From assembly GCF_022836475.1 (NCBI RefSeq), contig NZ_BQXH01000002.1, forward strand, positions 110,451 to 174,450: a stretch of 64,000 bases of DNA, in the 5' to 3' direction. The notes beneath the pieces were generated by a model. It saw only the letters and a list, made by a program, of their open reading frames with translations. It was not told where the DNA came from and did no database searches. Made by a program: the position numbers and the translations under genes. The first letter of the stretch is position 1; each line of letters starts with the position of its first letter. Below are positions 18,829-27,047 of the stretch, in pieces. Source of the stretch: Ligilactobacillus pabuli. GTDB taxonomy: Bacteria; Bacillota; Bacilli; Lactobacillales; Lactobacillaceae.

Positions 18829-20902
18829 ATTGGTCGGCCATCGCTTTTCGCAGCGCAGCGGCCAACGGACTTTCTGCTGGTTCTTCGTCCTGGTTGATTT
18901 TTTTCATCAACCGTTTTTCCTCATGCTTCGTCATCTTTTTATTCTTTTTCTTGCGGTCATTCGGCTTTTCTGTCGTACCATCATACTTGCACCGGAAGTA
19001 CGTGCCGTTTTTCCCCTCAACCAACAACATCTTTCTGTGACACTGTGGACAACGGTGATTTGTGACCATCGCTTCTGCCCGCCGGTGATAGTCGCAGTCC
19101 GGATTAGTACATACCAGGAGCTTACCATTTCTAGTATTCTTTTCTTTGAGGAGTGACCCGCATTTCGGACACTTCTTGGCGGTAATCGAATGATCCTGAT
19201 ATTTCTGCTGACTGTTCTTGATTTCTTTAACTAGTTGAACAGTTTCCTCTTCAATTTCATGTAAGAAATTTTGGCTGTTGTACTTGCCCTGCGAAATAGC
19301 GGTCAACTGCTCTTCCCACTTGGCTGTCAAATCTGGACTTACTAAGGCTGGATTGACCAGTTTCAGCAGCTGCTTGCCCTTCGGCGTCACCCGCAAGTGG
19401 TTGCCTGTCCGTTCCATTAACTCAGTCTTCACCAGTTTTTCAATGATCTCAGCCCGAGTCGCTGGCGTTCCTAACCCATATTTTTCCATTTTTGCCAACA
19501 AACTTCCTTCATTTAACGGTGCTGGCGGAGTAGTTTGTTCCGCTGAAATTTTGAATTTTGGTGCGACCGTCTGTCCAACTTTCCAATCTTGTTGGGCAGT
19601 CTCTTTGACATGGCCGGCCTTCCAACCGGCTTCGACTACTTTTTGTTGGGTAAAAATAAAGGTCTCATTACCAAAAGCAACCGTCACCTTTTCTTGTTTA
19701 GTTTGGTACGGTTGGGCAAATAATCCGGCAAAACGGCTGGCGATCATGGTGTAGATCCGGTGCTCGTCTTGGGAGAGTTTGTCATAACGCGGCCGTTGTT
19801 CAGTTGGGATCAGCGCATGGTGATCTGTGACTTTGGCATCATTGAACACTTTTTTGACCGTGACTTGGCTGCCATTATGCAAATAATCTTTGGCAGCTGG
19901 GATCAAATTAGTGATTGCCTGCAAACGTTCTGCCATGGTTGCCTTCAGATCTGTACTCAAATATTTGCTGTCTGTCCGTGGATACGACACAATTTTGTGG
20001 ACTTCGTACAAACTCTGCACAAGTGAGAGAGTCTTCTTGGCCGAGTAGCCAAACGCCTGGTTCGCTTCTCGCTGTAATTCAGTTAAATCATAGGGTAATG
20101 GTGCTGCTTGCGACTTATCTTTGTGTTCGACCGCAGTCACTTTCCCTTGTTGCTGGCTGAGGTCCTTGACCACGGCTTGAGCAGCTGCCTGATTTTTCAA
20201 AGCGAAGCGGTCTTTTTGTTGGCGTTGCGCTTGTTGACCGTTGACTTCCAAGTTTACCGTAAAATACTTTTGCGGCTTAAAATTGTTGATTTTTTGTTCC
20301 TGTTGATCAACCTGAGCCAACGTTGGTGTTTGCACCCGGCCAGCGGATAAATTATCATCGTACTTCACCGTTAATGCCCGGGTCACATTCAAACCGACCA
20401 GCCAGTCAGCTTTGGCACGAGAAAGCGCAGAATAATACAAATTGTCATATTCTTTGGCAGGTTTCAGTGCTTGGAAGCCGGCTTTAACAGCTTTAGTCGT
20501 TTGTGAAGAGATCCAGAGGCGTTTGACCGGCTTATTAAAGCGGACATATTGTAGGATCCAACGCGCCACTAATTCACCTTCACGTCCAGCATCAGTCGCG
20601 ATCACGGCTTCACCGATATCTTTGCGCTTTGCCAAACTAGCAATCGTCTTCAACTGTCCTTGGGTCCGCGGTAACGGCTTAATACCAATTTTTTTCGGGA
20701 GCATCGGTAAGGTCGCTAACTGCCACTTGCCCCACTCTTTATTCAAATCTTCCGGCATCTGCAGGCCTAACAAGTGACCTAACGCCCAAGTAACTACGAC
20801 CTTGTCGCCTTCAAAATAGTTTTTATGTTTCTGTGTTGCACCAAGAACTTTACTCAAGTCTCTGGCAACACTTGGCTTTTCTGCCAAAATTAACTGCTTC
20901 AT
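18827..20902 (-). CDS. topB: DNA topoisomerase III
   Basis: A 691-residue type IA topoisomerase that relaxes or decatenates DNA by single-strand passage. The N-terminal TOPRIM domain begins KQLILAEKPSVARDLSKVLG, and the catalytic tyrosine is in SYPRTDSKYLS (about residue 305). C-terminal zinc-finger-like repeats follow (CPKCGSLL...CTNPDCDYH, about 590-620, and CPQCHRKM). The start is ATG 20902 after GAAAGGAAAG; the longer upstream reading lacks homology. It stands alone between two terminators. Confidence 0.95.
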   Translation of the reverse strand: MKQLILAEKPSVARDLSKVLGATQKHKNYFEGDKVVVTWALGHLLGLQMPEDLNKEWGKWQLATLPMLPKKIGIKPLPRTQGQLKTIASLAKRKDIGEAVIATDAGREGELVARWILQYVRFNKPVKRLWISSQTTKAVKAGFQALKPAKEYDNLYYSALSRAKADWLVGLNVTRALTVKYDDNLSAGRVQTPTLAQVDQQEQKINNFKPQKYFTVNLEVNGQQAQRQQKDRFALKNQAAAQAVVKDLSQQQGKVTAVEHKDKSQAAPLPYDLTELQREANQAFGYSAKKTLSLVQSLYEVHKIVSYPRTDSKYLSTDLKATMAERLQAITNLIPAAKDYLHNGSQVTVKKVFNDAKVTDHHALIPTEQRPRYDKLSQDEHRIYTMIASRFAGLFAQPYQTKQEKVTVAFGNETFIFTQQKVVEAGWKAGHVKETAQQDWKVGQTVAPKFKISAEQTTPPAPLNEGSLLAKMEKYGLGTPATRAEIIEKLVKTELMERTGNHLRVTPKGKQLLKLVNPALVSPDLTAKWEEQLTAISQGKYNSQNFLHEIEEETVQLVKEIKNSQQKYQDHSITAKKCPKCGSLLKEKNTRNGKLLVCTNPDCDYHRRAEAMVTNHRCPQCHRKMLLVEGKNGTYFRCKYDGTTEKPNDRKKKNKKMTKHEEKRLMKKINQDEEPAESPLAAALRKAMADQ

Positions 20903-21024
20903 TATTAATAACTTTCCTTTCAAATCCAAACTCATCTTATTGAGTGTAGCACATTTATTAGTTTAAAACGACCTTCGTCCATCGCGCAGCCCTATCCTAG
21001 CTGAATCTTGCAGCAGAGATTTGA
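20903..21024. other. topB upstream region
   Basis: Contains the topB leader and TTTATTAGTTTAAAAC (about 20955-20970), a 16-base string also present upstream of tnpB (about 94-109). No gene is seen. Confidence 0.4.
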
Positions 21025-21425
21025 GATAAACAACGGACGCATTCACTTTCGCAGTCGCTGTTTTGGGGAAACAACGGGCACATTCGCTTTTGCAGTCGCT
21101 GTTTTGGGAAAACAACGGTCGCATTCGCTTTTGCAGTCGCTGTTTTGGGGAAACAACGGACGCATTCACTTTCGCAGTCGCTGTTTAAAGGAAACGACGG
21201 GTACATTCACTTTTGTAGGCGCTGTTTTGGGAAAACAACGGGCACATTCACTTTTGCAGGCGCTGTTTTGGGGAAACAACGGGTACATTTACTTTTGCAG
21301 TCGCTGTTTTGGGGAAACAACGGGCACATTCACTTTTGCAGGCGCTGTTTTGGGGAAACAACGGTCGCATTCACTTTTGCAGTCGCTGTTTTGGGAAAAC
21401 AACGGGCACATTTGCTTTTGCTTAC
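21025..21425. repeat. 41-bp tandem hairpin array, family A (about 9-10 units)
   Basis: The longest array: units of 41 bp with TTTTGCAGTCGCTGTTTTGG, GGAAACAACGGRC, and a GCATTCAC or ACATTCAC joint. The CGCTGTTTT...AAACAACGG core is an imperfect hairpin. Open frames of up to 208 codons across it have a 41-residue superperiod and are not proteins. It lies past the rplL terminator. Confidence 0.9.
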
Positions 21426-21437
21426 ACCATTTGGCCG

Positions 21438-21548
21438 ATCCAGTGATGGCATTTCCAATTCATGGTCCTACTTCCCCAAAACAGGACCGGCTATCCCGAT
21501 TCATGGTCCTACTTTTCCAAAACAGGACCGGCTATCTCTCTCGCCAGC
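21438..21548. repeat. 41-bp tandem units, family C (about 2.5 units)
   Basis: ATTCATGGTCCTACTTYYCC followed by AAAACAGGACCGGCTATCYC, repeated with a 41-bp step. It directly abuts the family A array, so two families occupy one locus. It is closely related to 36258-36388. Confidence 0.85.
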
Positions 21549-21586
21549 AAGATCAGCCATCCCACACTCTCACAAAATTTTGCCCG

Positions 21587-21620
21587 AAAAAAAGACACCC
21601 CTCACAAGGAGAGATGTCTC
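21587..21620 (-). terminator. Terminator of rplL
   Basis: AGACATCTCTCC pairs with GGGTGTCT (minus strand), followed by seven T, 24 bases after the rplL stop. Confidence 0.8.
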
Positions 21621-21642
21621 TAAACATATTCTGAAAGAATAA

Positions 21643-22011
21643 TTATTTAAGGTTAACTGTTGCGCCAACTTCTTCAAGTTTAGCTTTGATATCTTCGGCT
21701 TCGTCCTTAGATACGCCTTCCTTGATAACTGATGGGATGTTGTCAACCAAGCCCTTAGCGTCTTTCAAGCCAAGACCTGTGATGTCCTTAACAGCTTTGA
21801 TTGTCTTAACCTTAGCTGAGCCTTCGCTAGCTAATTCAACATCAAATTCTGTTTGTTCTGCGGCAGCAGCGCCACCAGCAGCACCTGCAGCTGCAACTGG
21901 AGCAGCAGCTGAAACACCGAATTCTTCTTCGATAGCTGAAACTAAATCGTTTAATTCAAGAATGCTGGCTTCTTTAAGGTCAGCAATGATCTTTTCTGTA
22001 TCTAATGCCAT
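21643..22011 (-). CDS. rplL: 50S ribosomal protein L7/L12
   Basis: The 122-residue stalk protein that recruits translation factor GTPases. N-terminal dimerisation domain ([20 protein letters not shown]), an Ala/Gly-rich hinge (about 37-52), and the C-terminal factor-binding domain ending VGATVNLK. Start ATG 22011 after GGAGG. Last gene of the rplK-rplA / rplJ-rplL group. Confidence 0.98.
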   Translation of the reverse strand: MALDTEKIIADLKEASILELNDLVSAIEEEFGVSAAAPVAAAGAAGGAAAAEQTEFDVELASEGSAKVKTIKAVKDITGLGLKDAKGLVDNIPSVIKEGVSKDEAEDIKAKLEEVGATVNLK

Positions 22012-22057
22012 TTTGATTTCCTCCAAATTTTTTATCAAATGTATTTAAAGTGCAACT

Positions 22058-22561
22058 TTAAGCTGCATCTTCTTCTTTGCTGTCAGCAATAGCTTTAACA
22101 GCATAAGCGACGTTGCGAACTGGTGCTTGCAATACTGAAAGCAACATTGACAACATACCATCGCGGTCTGGTAACTTGGAAAGTGCAACAATTTCTTCGA
22201 CGGAAGAAACTTTGCCTTCGATCATACCACCCTTGATTTCTAATGCATCATGGTCTTCAGCAAATTTTGCGATCACACGTGCAGGTGCAGCGACATCTTC
22301 GCCACCAAAAGCAACTGCAGTAGGACCAGAAAATACTTCGTCCAAGCCTTCATAACCTGACTTGTCAGCTGCACGCTTCAAGAACGTGTTTTTGATAACA
22401 CGCATTTCTACGCCTTCTTCACGTAATTGCTTACGTAATTCAGTAACTTCTTCCACCGTCAAACCACGATAATCAGTGACAACGATTGATGAAGCAGCGT
22501 TGAATTTTTCAGCAACAGCATCAACAATTTCAGCTTTTTTGGCAATAACTTCTTTACTCAC
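22058..22561 (-). CDS. rplJ: 50S ribosomal protein L10
   Basis: The 167-residue stalk base that anchors L7/L12 dimers to 23S rRNA. It begins with GTG at 22561 ([19 protein letters not shown]), 6 bases after GGGAGGTG. In-frame upstream codons reach into the leader RNA and are not used. The C-terminal helix that binds L12 is present. Expression is probably controlled by the L10 leader at 22609-22700. Confidence 0.97.
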   Translation of the reverse strand: MSKEVIAKKAEIVDAVAEKFNAASSIVVTDYRGLTVEEVTELRKQLREEGVEMRVIKNTFLKRAADKSGYEGLDEVFSGPTAVAFGGEDVAAPARVIAKFAEDHDALEIKGGMIEGKVSSVEEIVALSKLPDRDGMLSMLLSVLQAPVRNVAYAVKAIADSKEEDAA

Positions 22562-22608
22562 TTGATTCACCTCCCAGTCATTGTGTAGAACTTTTTTAAA
22601 CAAAAAAG

Positions 22609-22700
22609 CTCCGTATCCACCAAGACACAGAGAGAGAATAATAAACATTACTCCTCGGCAGGATATTAAGGCTTGCGCCACCTGAGTCTTAGGTAGAATC
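22609..22700 (-). promoter_or_regulatory. L10 leader RNA with attenuator hairpin
   Basis: The 5' part contains AAGACTCAGGTGGC and CTTAATATCCTGCCGAGG (minus strand), which match the conserved segments of the bacillar L10 leader bound by the L10-L12 complex. It is followed by the perfect 9-bp stem CTCTGTGTC/GGATACGGAG (22609-22632, with G-U pairs) and CTTTTTTG, an intrinsic terminator ahead of rplJ. The arrangement fits autogenous attenuation. Confidence 0.8.
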
Positions 22701-22723
22701 ATATAAAAAAATTGACCTCTATT

Positions 22724-22752
22724 AATGTATCATGTACACCAACAGAAGTCAA
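22724..22752 (-). promoter_or_regulatory. rplJ promoter
   Basis: TTGACT (22747-22752), 17-base spacer, TACATT (22724-22729) on the minus strand. This is a near-consensus sigma-A promoter placed just ahead of the L10 leader. Confidence 0.8.
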
Positions 22753-22779
22753 CTTATTTTTTCAATTTAATTTTTAAAA

Positions 22780-23469
22780 TTAAAGAGATGCTTTATCAAG
22801 TGTAACACTTGGGCCAAATGTTGATGCCAAGGAAATGTGTTGGATGTAAACACCCTTCACAGATGATGGACGAGCCTTTGTGATCACATCGTTGATTGTT
22901 TTGAAGTTACCTGCAATAGCGTCTTCGCTAAATGAAACTTTACCTAGCGGAACATGAACGTTACCGTCACGGTCAGTTCTATAAGTAACTTTACCAGCCT
23001 TAGATTCTGTAACGGCACGTTTAACGTCCATTGTTACAGTACCTGTCTTAGGGTTAGGCATTAAGCCTTTAGGTCCAAGAACACGGCCCAAACGACCAAC
23101 TTGTGCCATCATGTCAGGTGTTGCGATTGCAACATCAAAGTCCAACCAGCCATCTTGGATCTGGCCAACTAAGTCATCGTCACCGACAACATCTGCACCA
23201 GCATCCTTTGCTTCTTGAGCTTTAGGGCCCTTAGCAAAAACGATCACTTTTTGGTCTTTACCTGTACCATTAGGTAGCACAATAGCGCCACGCAATTGTT
23301 GGTCTGCTTGCTTTGTATCAACGTTTAATTTGAAAGCTGCTTCGATACTTGCATCAAAGTTAGCAAAGTCAATTTTCTTAACCAAGCTAATTGCTTCGTC
23401 AAGGTTATATTCTTTGTTTGCTTCAACCTGTTTAGCGGCTTCTAAATACTTCTTACTTTTCTTTGCCAT
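22780..23469 (-). CDS. rplA: 50S ribosomal protein L1
   Basis: The 229-residue L1-stalk protein that binds 23S rRNA helices 76-78 and helps release E-site tRNA. It has the typical motifs [22 protein letters not shown] and the N-terminal [11 protein letters not shown]1 commonly represses its own operon by binding an mRNA mimic of its rRNA site; candidate sites precede both rplK and rplA here. Confidence 0.98.
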   Translation of the reverse strand: MAKKSKKYLEAAKQVEANKEYNLDEAISLVKKIDFANFDASIEAAFKLNVDTKQADQQLRGAIVLPNGTGKDQKVIVFAKGPKAQEAKDAGADVVGDDDLVGQIQDGWLDFDVAIATPDMMAQVGRLGRVLGPKGLMPNPKTGTVTMDVKRAVTESKAGKVTYRTDRDGNVHVPLGKVSFSEDAIAGNFKTINDVITKARPSSVKGVYIQHISLASTFGPSVTLDKASL

Positions 23470-23496
23470 TTGTAAATTTTCCTCCTTGCAATATGT

Positions 23497-23551
23497 GGTC
23501 TATCGGATAAACCTCCCACTTGATACATTCGCTTTCGCAAAGTATCCGACC
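23497..23551 (-). promoter_or_regulatory. Structured rplK-rplA spacer, possible L1 site
   Basis: GGTC plus CGGATA pair with TATCCG and GACC at the other end, enclosing the motif AGTGGGAGG (23512-23520). The same nine bases occur upstream of rplK (24044-24052). L1 binding is inferred from this duplication and from known L1 autoregulation. Confidence 0.5.
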
Positions 23552-23565
23552 GGGAAGCATGGTAA

Positions 23566-23991
23566 TTAGTCTTCGACAGTGAAGCCCATGCTTCGTGCAG
23601 TTCCTTCAATCATGCGCATAGCAGCTTCAACGTCTGCTGCGTTTAGATCTTGCATTTTTGTTTCGGCAATTTCTTTAACCTGTTCCTTAGTTACGCTAGC
23701 AACTTTGTTGGTGTTAGGTTCGCCGGAACCATGTTCAACTCCAGCAGCTTTCTTCAATAAAATAGCTGCAGGTGGAGTCTTTGTGATGAAGTCGAATGAA
23801 CGATCTTCATAAACACTGATCACAACAGGAATGATCATGCCTGCTTGATCAGCAGTCCGAGCATTAAATTCCTTTGTGAAGCCCATGATGTTAATACCAG
23901 CTTGTCCCAATGCAGGACCAACTGGTGGTGCAGGAGTTGCTTTAGCAGCAGGAATCTGCAATTTAACAATGTTTGTTACTTTTTTTGCCAC
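23566..23991 (-). CDS. rplK: 50S ribosomal protein L11
   Basis: A 141-residue protein of the GTPase-associated centre. GTG start at 23991 after AAGGAGG gives [22 protein letters not shown]. The Pro-rich N-terminal domain and the C-terminal rRNA-binding domain ending [10 protein letters not shown] are complete. First gene of rplK-rplA. Confidence 0.98.
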   Translation of the reverse strand: MAKKVTNIVKLQIPAAKATPAPPVGPALGQAGINIMGFTKEFNARTADQAGMIIPVVISVYEDRSFDFITKTPPAAILLKKAAGVEHGSGEPNTNKVASVTKEQVKEIAETKMQDLNAADVEAAMRMIEGTARSMGFTVED

Positions 23992-24011
23992 GGTGAATTC
24001 CTCCTTATGTT

Positions 24012-24070
24012 CCGTGTGTGGTACGGATGGCCTTAAAATTTGGCCTCCCACTCATATGCCAAAAGCATAC
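24012..24070 (-). promoter_or_regulatory. rplK leader with AGTGGGAGG motif
   Basis: The transcript leader contains TATGC...GCATA and TGGC...GCCA hairpins around AGTGGGAGG (24044-24052), the same motif as in the rplK-rplA spacer. Probable L1 autoregulatory site. Confidence 0.5.
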
Positions 24071-24076
24071 CTATAA

Positions 24077-24105
24077 AATATAGCACGTCCCTAGTTGCTT
24101 TGCAA
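24077..24105 (-). promoter_or_regulatory. rplK promoter
   Basis: TTGCAA (24100-24105), 17-base spacer ending TGC, TATATT (24077-24082) on the minus strand, with an extended -10. Confidence 0.8.
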
Positions 24106-24170
24106 GCTGTTTTCACTGATTTTCATCAGCAAGTGTCGTCGACCGCCCAACAACTAGGTTATTTGCTAGT

Positions 24171-24722
24171 TTAAACTAACTTATCGACCTGATCAAAACT
24201 CAGTTCAGCCGCAGTTTCCCGGCCAAACATTTCAATATCAACGCGCAGCTTCATCTTTTCATTGTCGATTTCTGTGATCTTACCGACCATGCCAGAAAAG
24301 GCACCATCGATGATCTTCACTGAATCGCCAATTTCTGCGTCAAACTTAGTATGACGAGTGCTGAGCCCTAATTGATGCAAAATACTGTCGATTTCTTCAT
24401 TCAACAGCGGAGCTGGCTTACTACCAGAACCGTGAGAACCAACGAAACCAGTTACACCAGGTGTGTTTCTGACAACATACCAAGCTTGGTCAGACATCAC
24501 CATTTCAACTAACACGTAACCAGGGAAAGTTTTGAGTTTTTCAATTTTTTCCTTACCTGTCTTAGTTGTTTCGCGCTTTTCTTCTTCAGGAACTACCACA
24601 CGGAAGATGTTGTTTTCCATCCCCATTGATTGTGCCCGGGATTCAAGGTTAGTTTTCACTTTATTTTCATATCCAGAATAAGTATGCAAAACATACCATT
24701 TCTTTTCAAGATTTTCAGCCAT
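24171..24722 (-). CDS. nusG: Transcription termination/antitermination factor NusG
   Basis: The 183-residue elongation factor that binds RNA polymerase. The NGN domain begins KKWYVLHTYSGYENKVKTNL; the C-terminal KOW domain is IGDSVKIIDGAFSGMVGKI. A short acidic insert occurs near residues 45-60. It follows secE in the conserved rpmG-secE-nusG-rplK order. Confidence 0.97.
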   Translation of the reverse strand: MAENLEKKWYVLHTYSGYENKVKTNLESRAQSMGMENNIFRVVVPEEEKRETTKTGKEKIEKLKTFPGYVLVEMVMSDQAWYVVRNTPGVTGFVGSHGSGSKPAPLLNEEIDSILHQLGLSTRHTKFDAEIGDSVKIIDGAFSGMVGKITEIDNEKMKLRVDIEMFGRETAAELSFDQVDKLV

Positions 24723-24864
24723 TGTTTCTAATGTCTCCTTTTATCTGTCAAACTTTACTTTTATCTTCAATTTTTCGCCAAAATAAAAAAACCTCGACAT
24801 TGCGAAGTTTCCTTACCACCGTGATTATAGCAAATCTTGCTCCAAATTACTAGTCACAATCCTC

Positions 24865-25032
24865 CTAGATAATGAGCTTGAGTACAAGCTGGACTAAATA
24901 ATCTGCAACTCCAAAAAAGACCGCAAATCCCAGTCCCATCAAAATCACCGTTGTTGTATCCTTGCGATTTTCACGCGCGGTCGGCCATGTCGTTGCCTTC
25001 ATGGTTTGACCAACATTTTTTAAAAATTTCAT
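24865..25032 (-). CDS. secE: Protein translocase subunit SecE
   Basis: A 55-residue single-span membrane protein of the SecYEG translocon. It reads MKFLKNVGQTMKATTWPTAR, an amphipathic helix with the conserved TWPT-R, then one transmembrane helix (VILMGLGFAVFFGVADYLV). The position between rpmG and nusG is diagnostic. A GGAGG site precedes the ATG. Confidence 0.95.
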   Translation of the reverse strand: MKFLKNVGQTMKATTWPTARENRKDTTTVILMGLGFAVFFGVADYLVQLVLKLII

Positions 25033-25073
25033 AATTTAGCCTCCCTCGCCTGGCGAGTGTCTATTAATTTACT

Positions 25074-25226
25074 TTACTTTGTCTCCCGGTGGACTGTATG
25101 CTTACCGCAATACTTACAGAACTTTTTAACTTCCAACCGTGAAACACGTGCAGGATTTTCGACTAACGTATAGTTCCGTGAGCCGCATTCTGAACATGCT
25201 AAGGCAATTTTTCTTTTTCCAGCCAT
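25074..25226 (-). CDS. rpmG: 50S ribosomal protein L33 (zinc-binding type)
   Basis: 50 residues beginning [19 protein letters not shown]. Two Cys-x2-Cys pairs (CSEC and CKYC) show the zinc-binding form. It is followed by secE. No sigH-like gene lies between it and rae1, although many Firmicutes carry one here. Confidence 0.95.
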   Translation of the reverse strand: MAGKRKIALACSECGSRNYTLVENPARVSRLEVKKFCKYCGKHTVHRETK

Positions 25227-25308
25227 CTTCGTTCTCCTTCATTCTATCATTTGTAACTTTATCATGGTCATCAAAACAAGTCAATACTGCATGAAGTCCG
25301 CCCACCTG

Positions 25309-25830
25309 CTACTTCGACAAGTGATCGCGGAGTTTGCGTAAGGTTTCGAGCTGTTCAGGGTCCCAGGGATTGCGTCTGACTGCTCGTTGGTCCTGATAGC
25401 GTTGGGCAGCCTTTTTAACTTCTTTTTGTGCTCGCCGAATATCTTGGGCCAACTCCCAGGCTGGTTTCCTGAGTGCTCCCTGAGAAAAAATCGTCCACTG
25501 CTCCGCTTGATCACTCGTTGCCACGGTCACTTGCGTCAATGGCGACATTAACTCTCCCGCCAACGATTCGATGTAACTGTCAGCGGTCTGTCCTTCGTCG
25601 GTCCAAATGACTTGTAAAGTATACTGCTGATAGCTTTTAGATAAGCCCGGAACATACATCGCATCAAAAACGACGATGATCTGCGCCCCGCTTTGTTTAT
25701 GGTAATCCGATAACACACGCAGGAGCTGATCTCTGGCCTCTTCTAAGCGGTCATGTTTCTTGAGCTGATTTAATTTAGGCCAATTGCCGATCATATTATA
25801 GGCATCGACGATCAAGATGTTTTTCTTCAT
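25309..25830 (-). CDS. rae1: Ribosome-associated endoribonuclease Rae1 (YacP, NYN domain)
   Basis: A 173-residue NYN/PIN-like protein. In Bacillus the family member Rae1 enters the ribosomal A site and cleaves mRNA. Conserved acidic residues occur in LIVDAYNMIG, IIVVFDAMYV and WTDEGQTADSYIE; the C-terminus is basic. It is 7 bases downstream of rlmB in cysS-mrnC-rlmB-rae1, the same order as in Bacillus. Start ATG after GAGGAAAG. Confidence 0.88.
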   Translation of the reverse strand: MKKNILIVDAYNMIGNWPKLNQLKKHDRLEEARDQLLRVLSDYHKQSGAQIIVVFDAMYVPGLSKSYQQYTLQVIWTDEGQTADSYIESLAGELMSPLTQVTVATSDQAEQWTIFSQGALRKPAWELAQDIRRAQKEVKKAAQRYQDQRAVRRNPWDPEQLETLRKLRDHLSK

Positions 25831-25837
25831 GAAGTAC

Positions 25838-26617
25838 TTACTTTCCTCTACTTGTATAAACTTGGTACATCAATAAACTAGCTGCAACACTAGCGTTCAA
25901 ACTCTGCACATGACCACCCATTGGGATCGTCAGCATGCCATCGCAGTTTTTCTTTAAGAGCGGCGAGATCCCCTTGCCTTCGTTTCCGATCACTAAGGCT
26001 GTCGGGCTTGCCCCATCAAACTGGCGGTAATCTTGGCCTGCCATATCAGTCCCAAAGACCCACACGCCGCGTTTCTTTAATTCTTTGACAACGGCTGTCA
26101 AATTGCTAGCGCGCATCACTGGAATATATTCAACCGCCCCTGTTGAGGTTTTGGTAACTGTCGCAGTTAACTGAACTGCCCGTCGTTTAGGAATAATTAC
26201 TCCGTGAACTCCAGCCGCATCAGCTGTCCGAATGATCGAGCCCAAGTTATGCGGGTCTTCGATTTCATCCAAAATCAAGAAAAATGGCGGTTCACCAGCT
26301 TCATCAGCTTTGGCAAACAAGTCATCTAACTCGGCATATTGGAAGGGAGCGACTGAGACGATCACGCCCTGGTGATTTTGGTGGTCGCTTAACATGTCCA
26401 GCTTGTTCTTGGGAACTCGTGAAACAACAATGCCTTTTTTCCGTGCGCTCACAGCGAGGTCATGCAAAGCATCCGACTTTAATTTTTCTTGAATGTAAAC
26501 TTTATTCACCGGCTGAGTACTATTGATTGCCGCTTGAGCGGCGTGCCGGCCGATCACCATCCCGGTGTCTGCTTGATTATTTTTGTTATTCATATTTTTA
26601 TCCTTTGCTTGTGCCAT
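25838..26617 (-). CDS. rlmB: 23S rRNA (guanosine-2'-O)-methyltransferase RlmB
   Basis: A 259-residue SPOUT-class enzyme that methylates G2251 of 23S rRNA. It has an N-terminal substrate-binding domain (GRHAAQAAIN...), then the knotted SPOUT motifs LDEIEDPHNLGSIIRTADAA, VIGNEGKGISPL and IPMGGHVQSLNASVA. The first ATG (26617) directly follows the mrnC stop. A second ATG at 26593 has the better AAAGGAT site, so the mature start may be there. Confidence 0.92.
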   Translation of the reverse strand: MAQAKDKNMNNKNNQADTGMVIGRHAAQAAINSTQPVNKVYIQEKLKSDALHDLAVSARKKGIVVSRVPKNKLDMLSDHQNHQGVIVSVAPFQYAELDDLFAKADEAGEPPFFLILDEIEDPHNLGSIIRTADAAGVHGVIIPKRRAVQLTATVTKTSTGAVEYIPVMRASNLTAVVKELKKRGVWVFGTDMAGQDYRQFDGASPTALVIGNEGKGISPLLKKNCDGMLTIPMGGHVQSLNASVAASLLMYQVYTSRGK

Positions 26618-26618
26618 C

Positions 26619-27041
26619 TTAACGGCTCCGAGGCTTTTTCATGGCTGGCTGAGCTTCGATGGTGTCAATACACCAGTGTGCCAACTCTGCCAAACGAGCA
26701 TCTTGTTCGCTCGTATACAGGTAACCAAAGAGGGCCTCAAAACCCGTTGAGATCCGGTAAGTCATCACGGCCGTATTTTTAGCCGAGGTGTGACTCTTAG
26801 CGTTGCGTCCCTTCTTAAAAAAGGTCCATTCTTCTTCAGTCAAATATTCTTGTTCTTCCATTTGGCTGATCAAAAAGGCCTGGGCCTTGGCGGAAACATA
26901 GTGGGTCGCCGTATGCTGTAATTTGTTCGGCTTAGTTAAACCTAGCTCTAACAAATGTTCACGTACGAAAACTTCCCAGACAGCGTCGCCAATGTAGGCT
27001 AGCGCAATGCCGTTAATTTGTTGATAATTTGCTCTTGTCAT
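26619..27041 (-). CDS. mrnC: Mini-ribonuclease III
   Basis: A 140-residue RNase III-like catalytic domain without a dsRNA-binding domain; it matures 23S rRNA in Firmicutes. Signature segments [18 protein letters not shown] and the acidic [23 protein letters not shown] are present. It lies 6 bases after cysS, the standard arrangement. Confidence 0.92.
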   Translation of the reverse strand: MTRANYQQINGIALAYIGDAVWEVFVREHLLELGLTKPNKLQHTATHYVSAKAQAFLISQMEEQEYLTEEEWTFFKKGRNAKSHTSAKNTAVMTYRISTGFEALFGYLYTSEQDARLAELAHWCIDTIEAQPAMKKPRSR

Positions 27042-27047
27042 TCTAAT

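Noticed and set aside
21008-21634. A 208-codon open frame across the array, and similar ones at 519-849 and 45874-46122
   Set aside because: Translations are frame-shifted copies of the same 41-bp DNA unit (41-residue superperiod) with no conserved protein or credible start; the DNA is the repeat.
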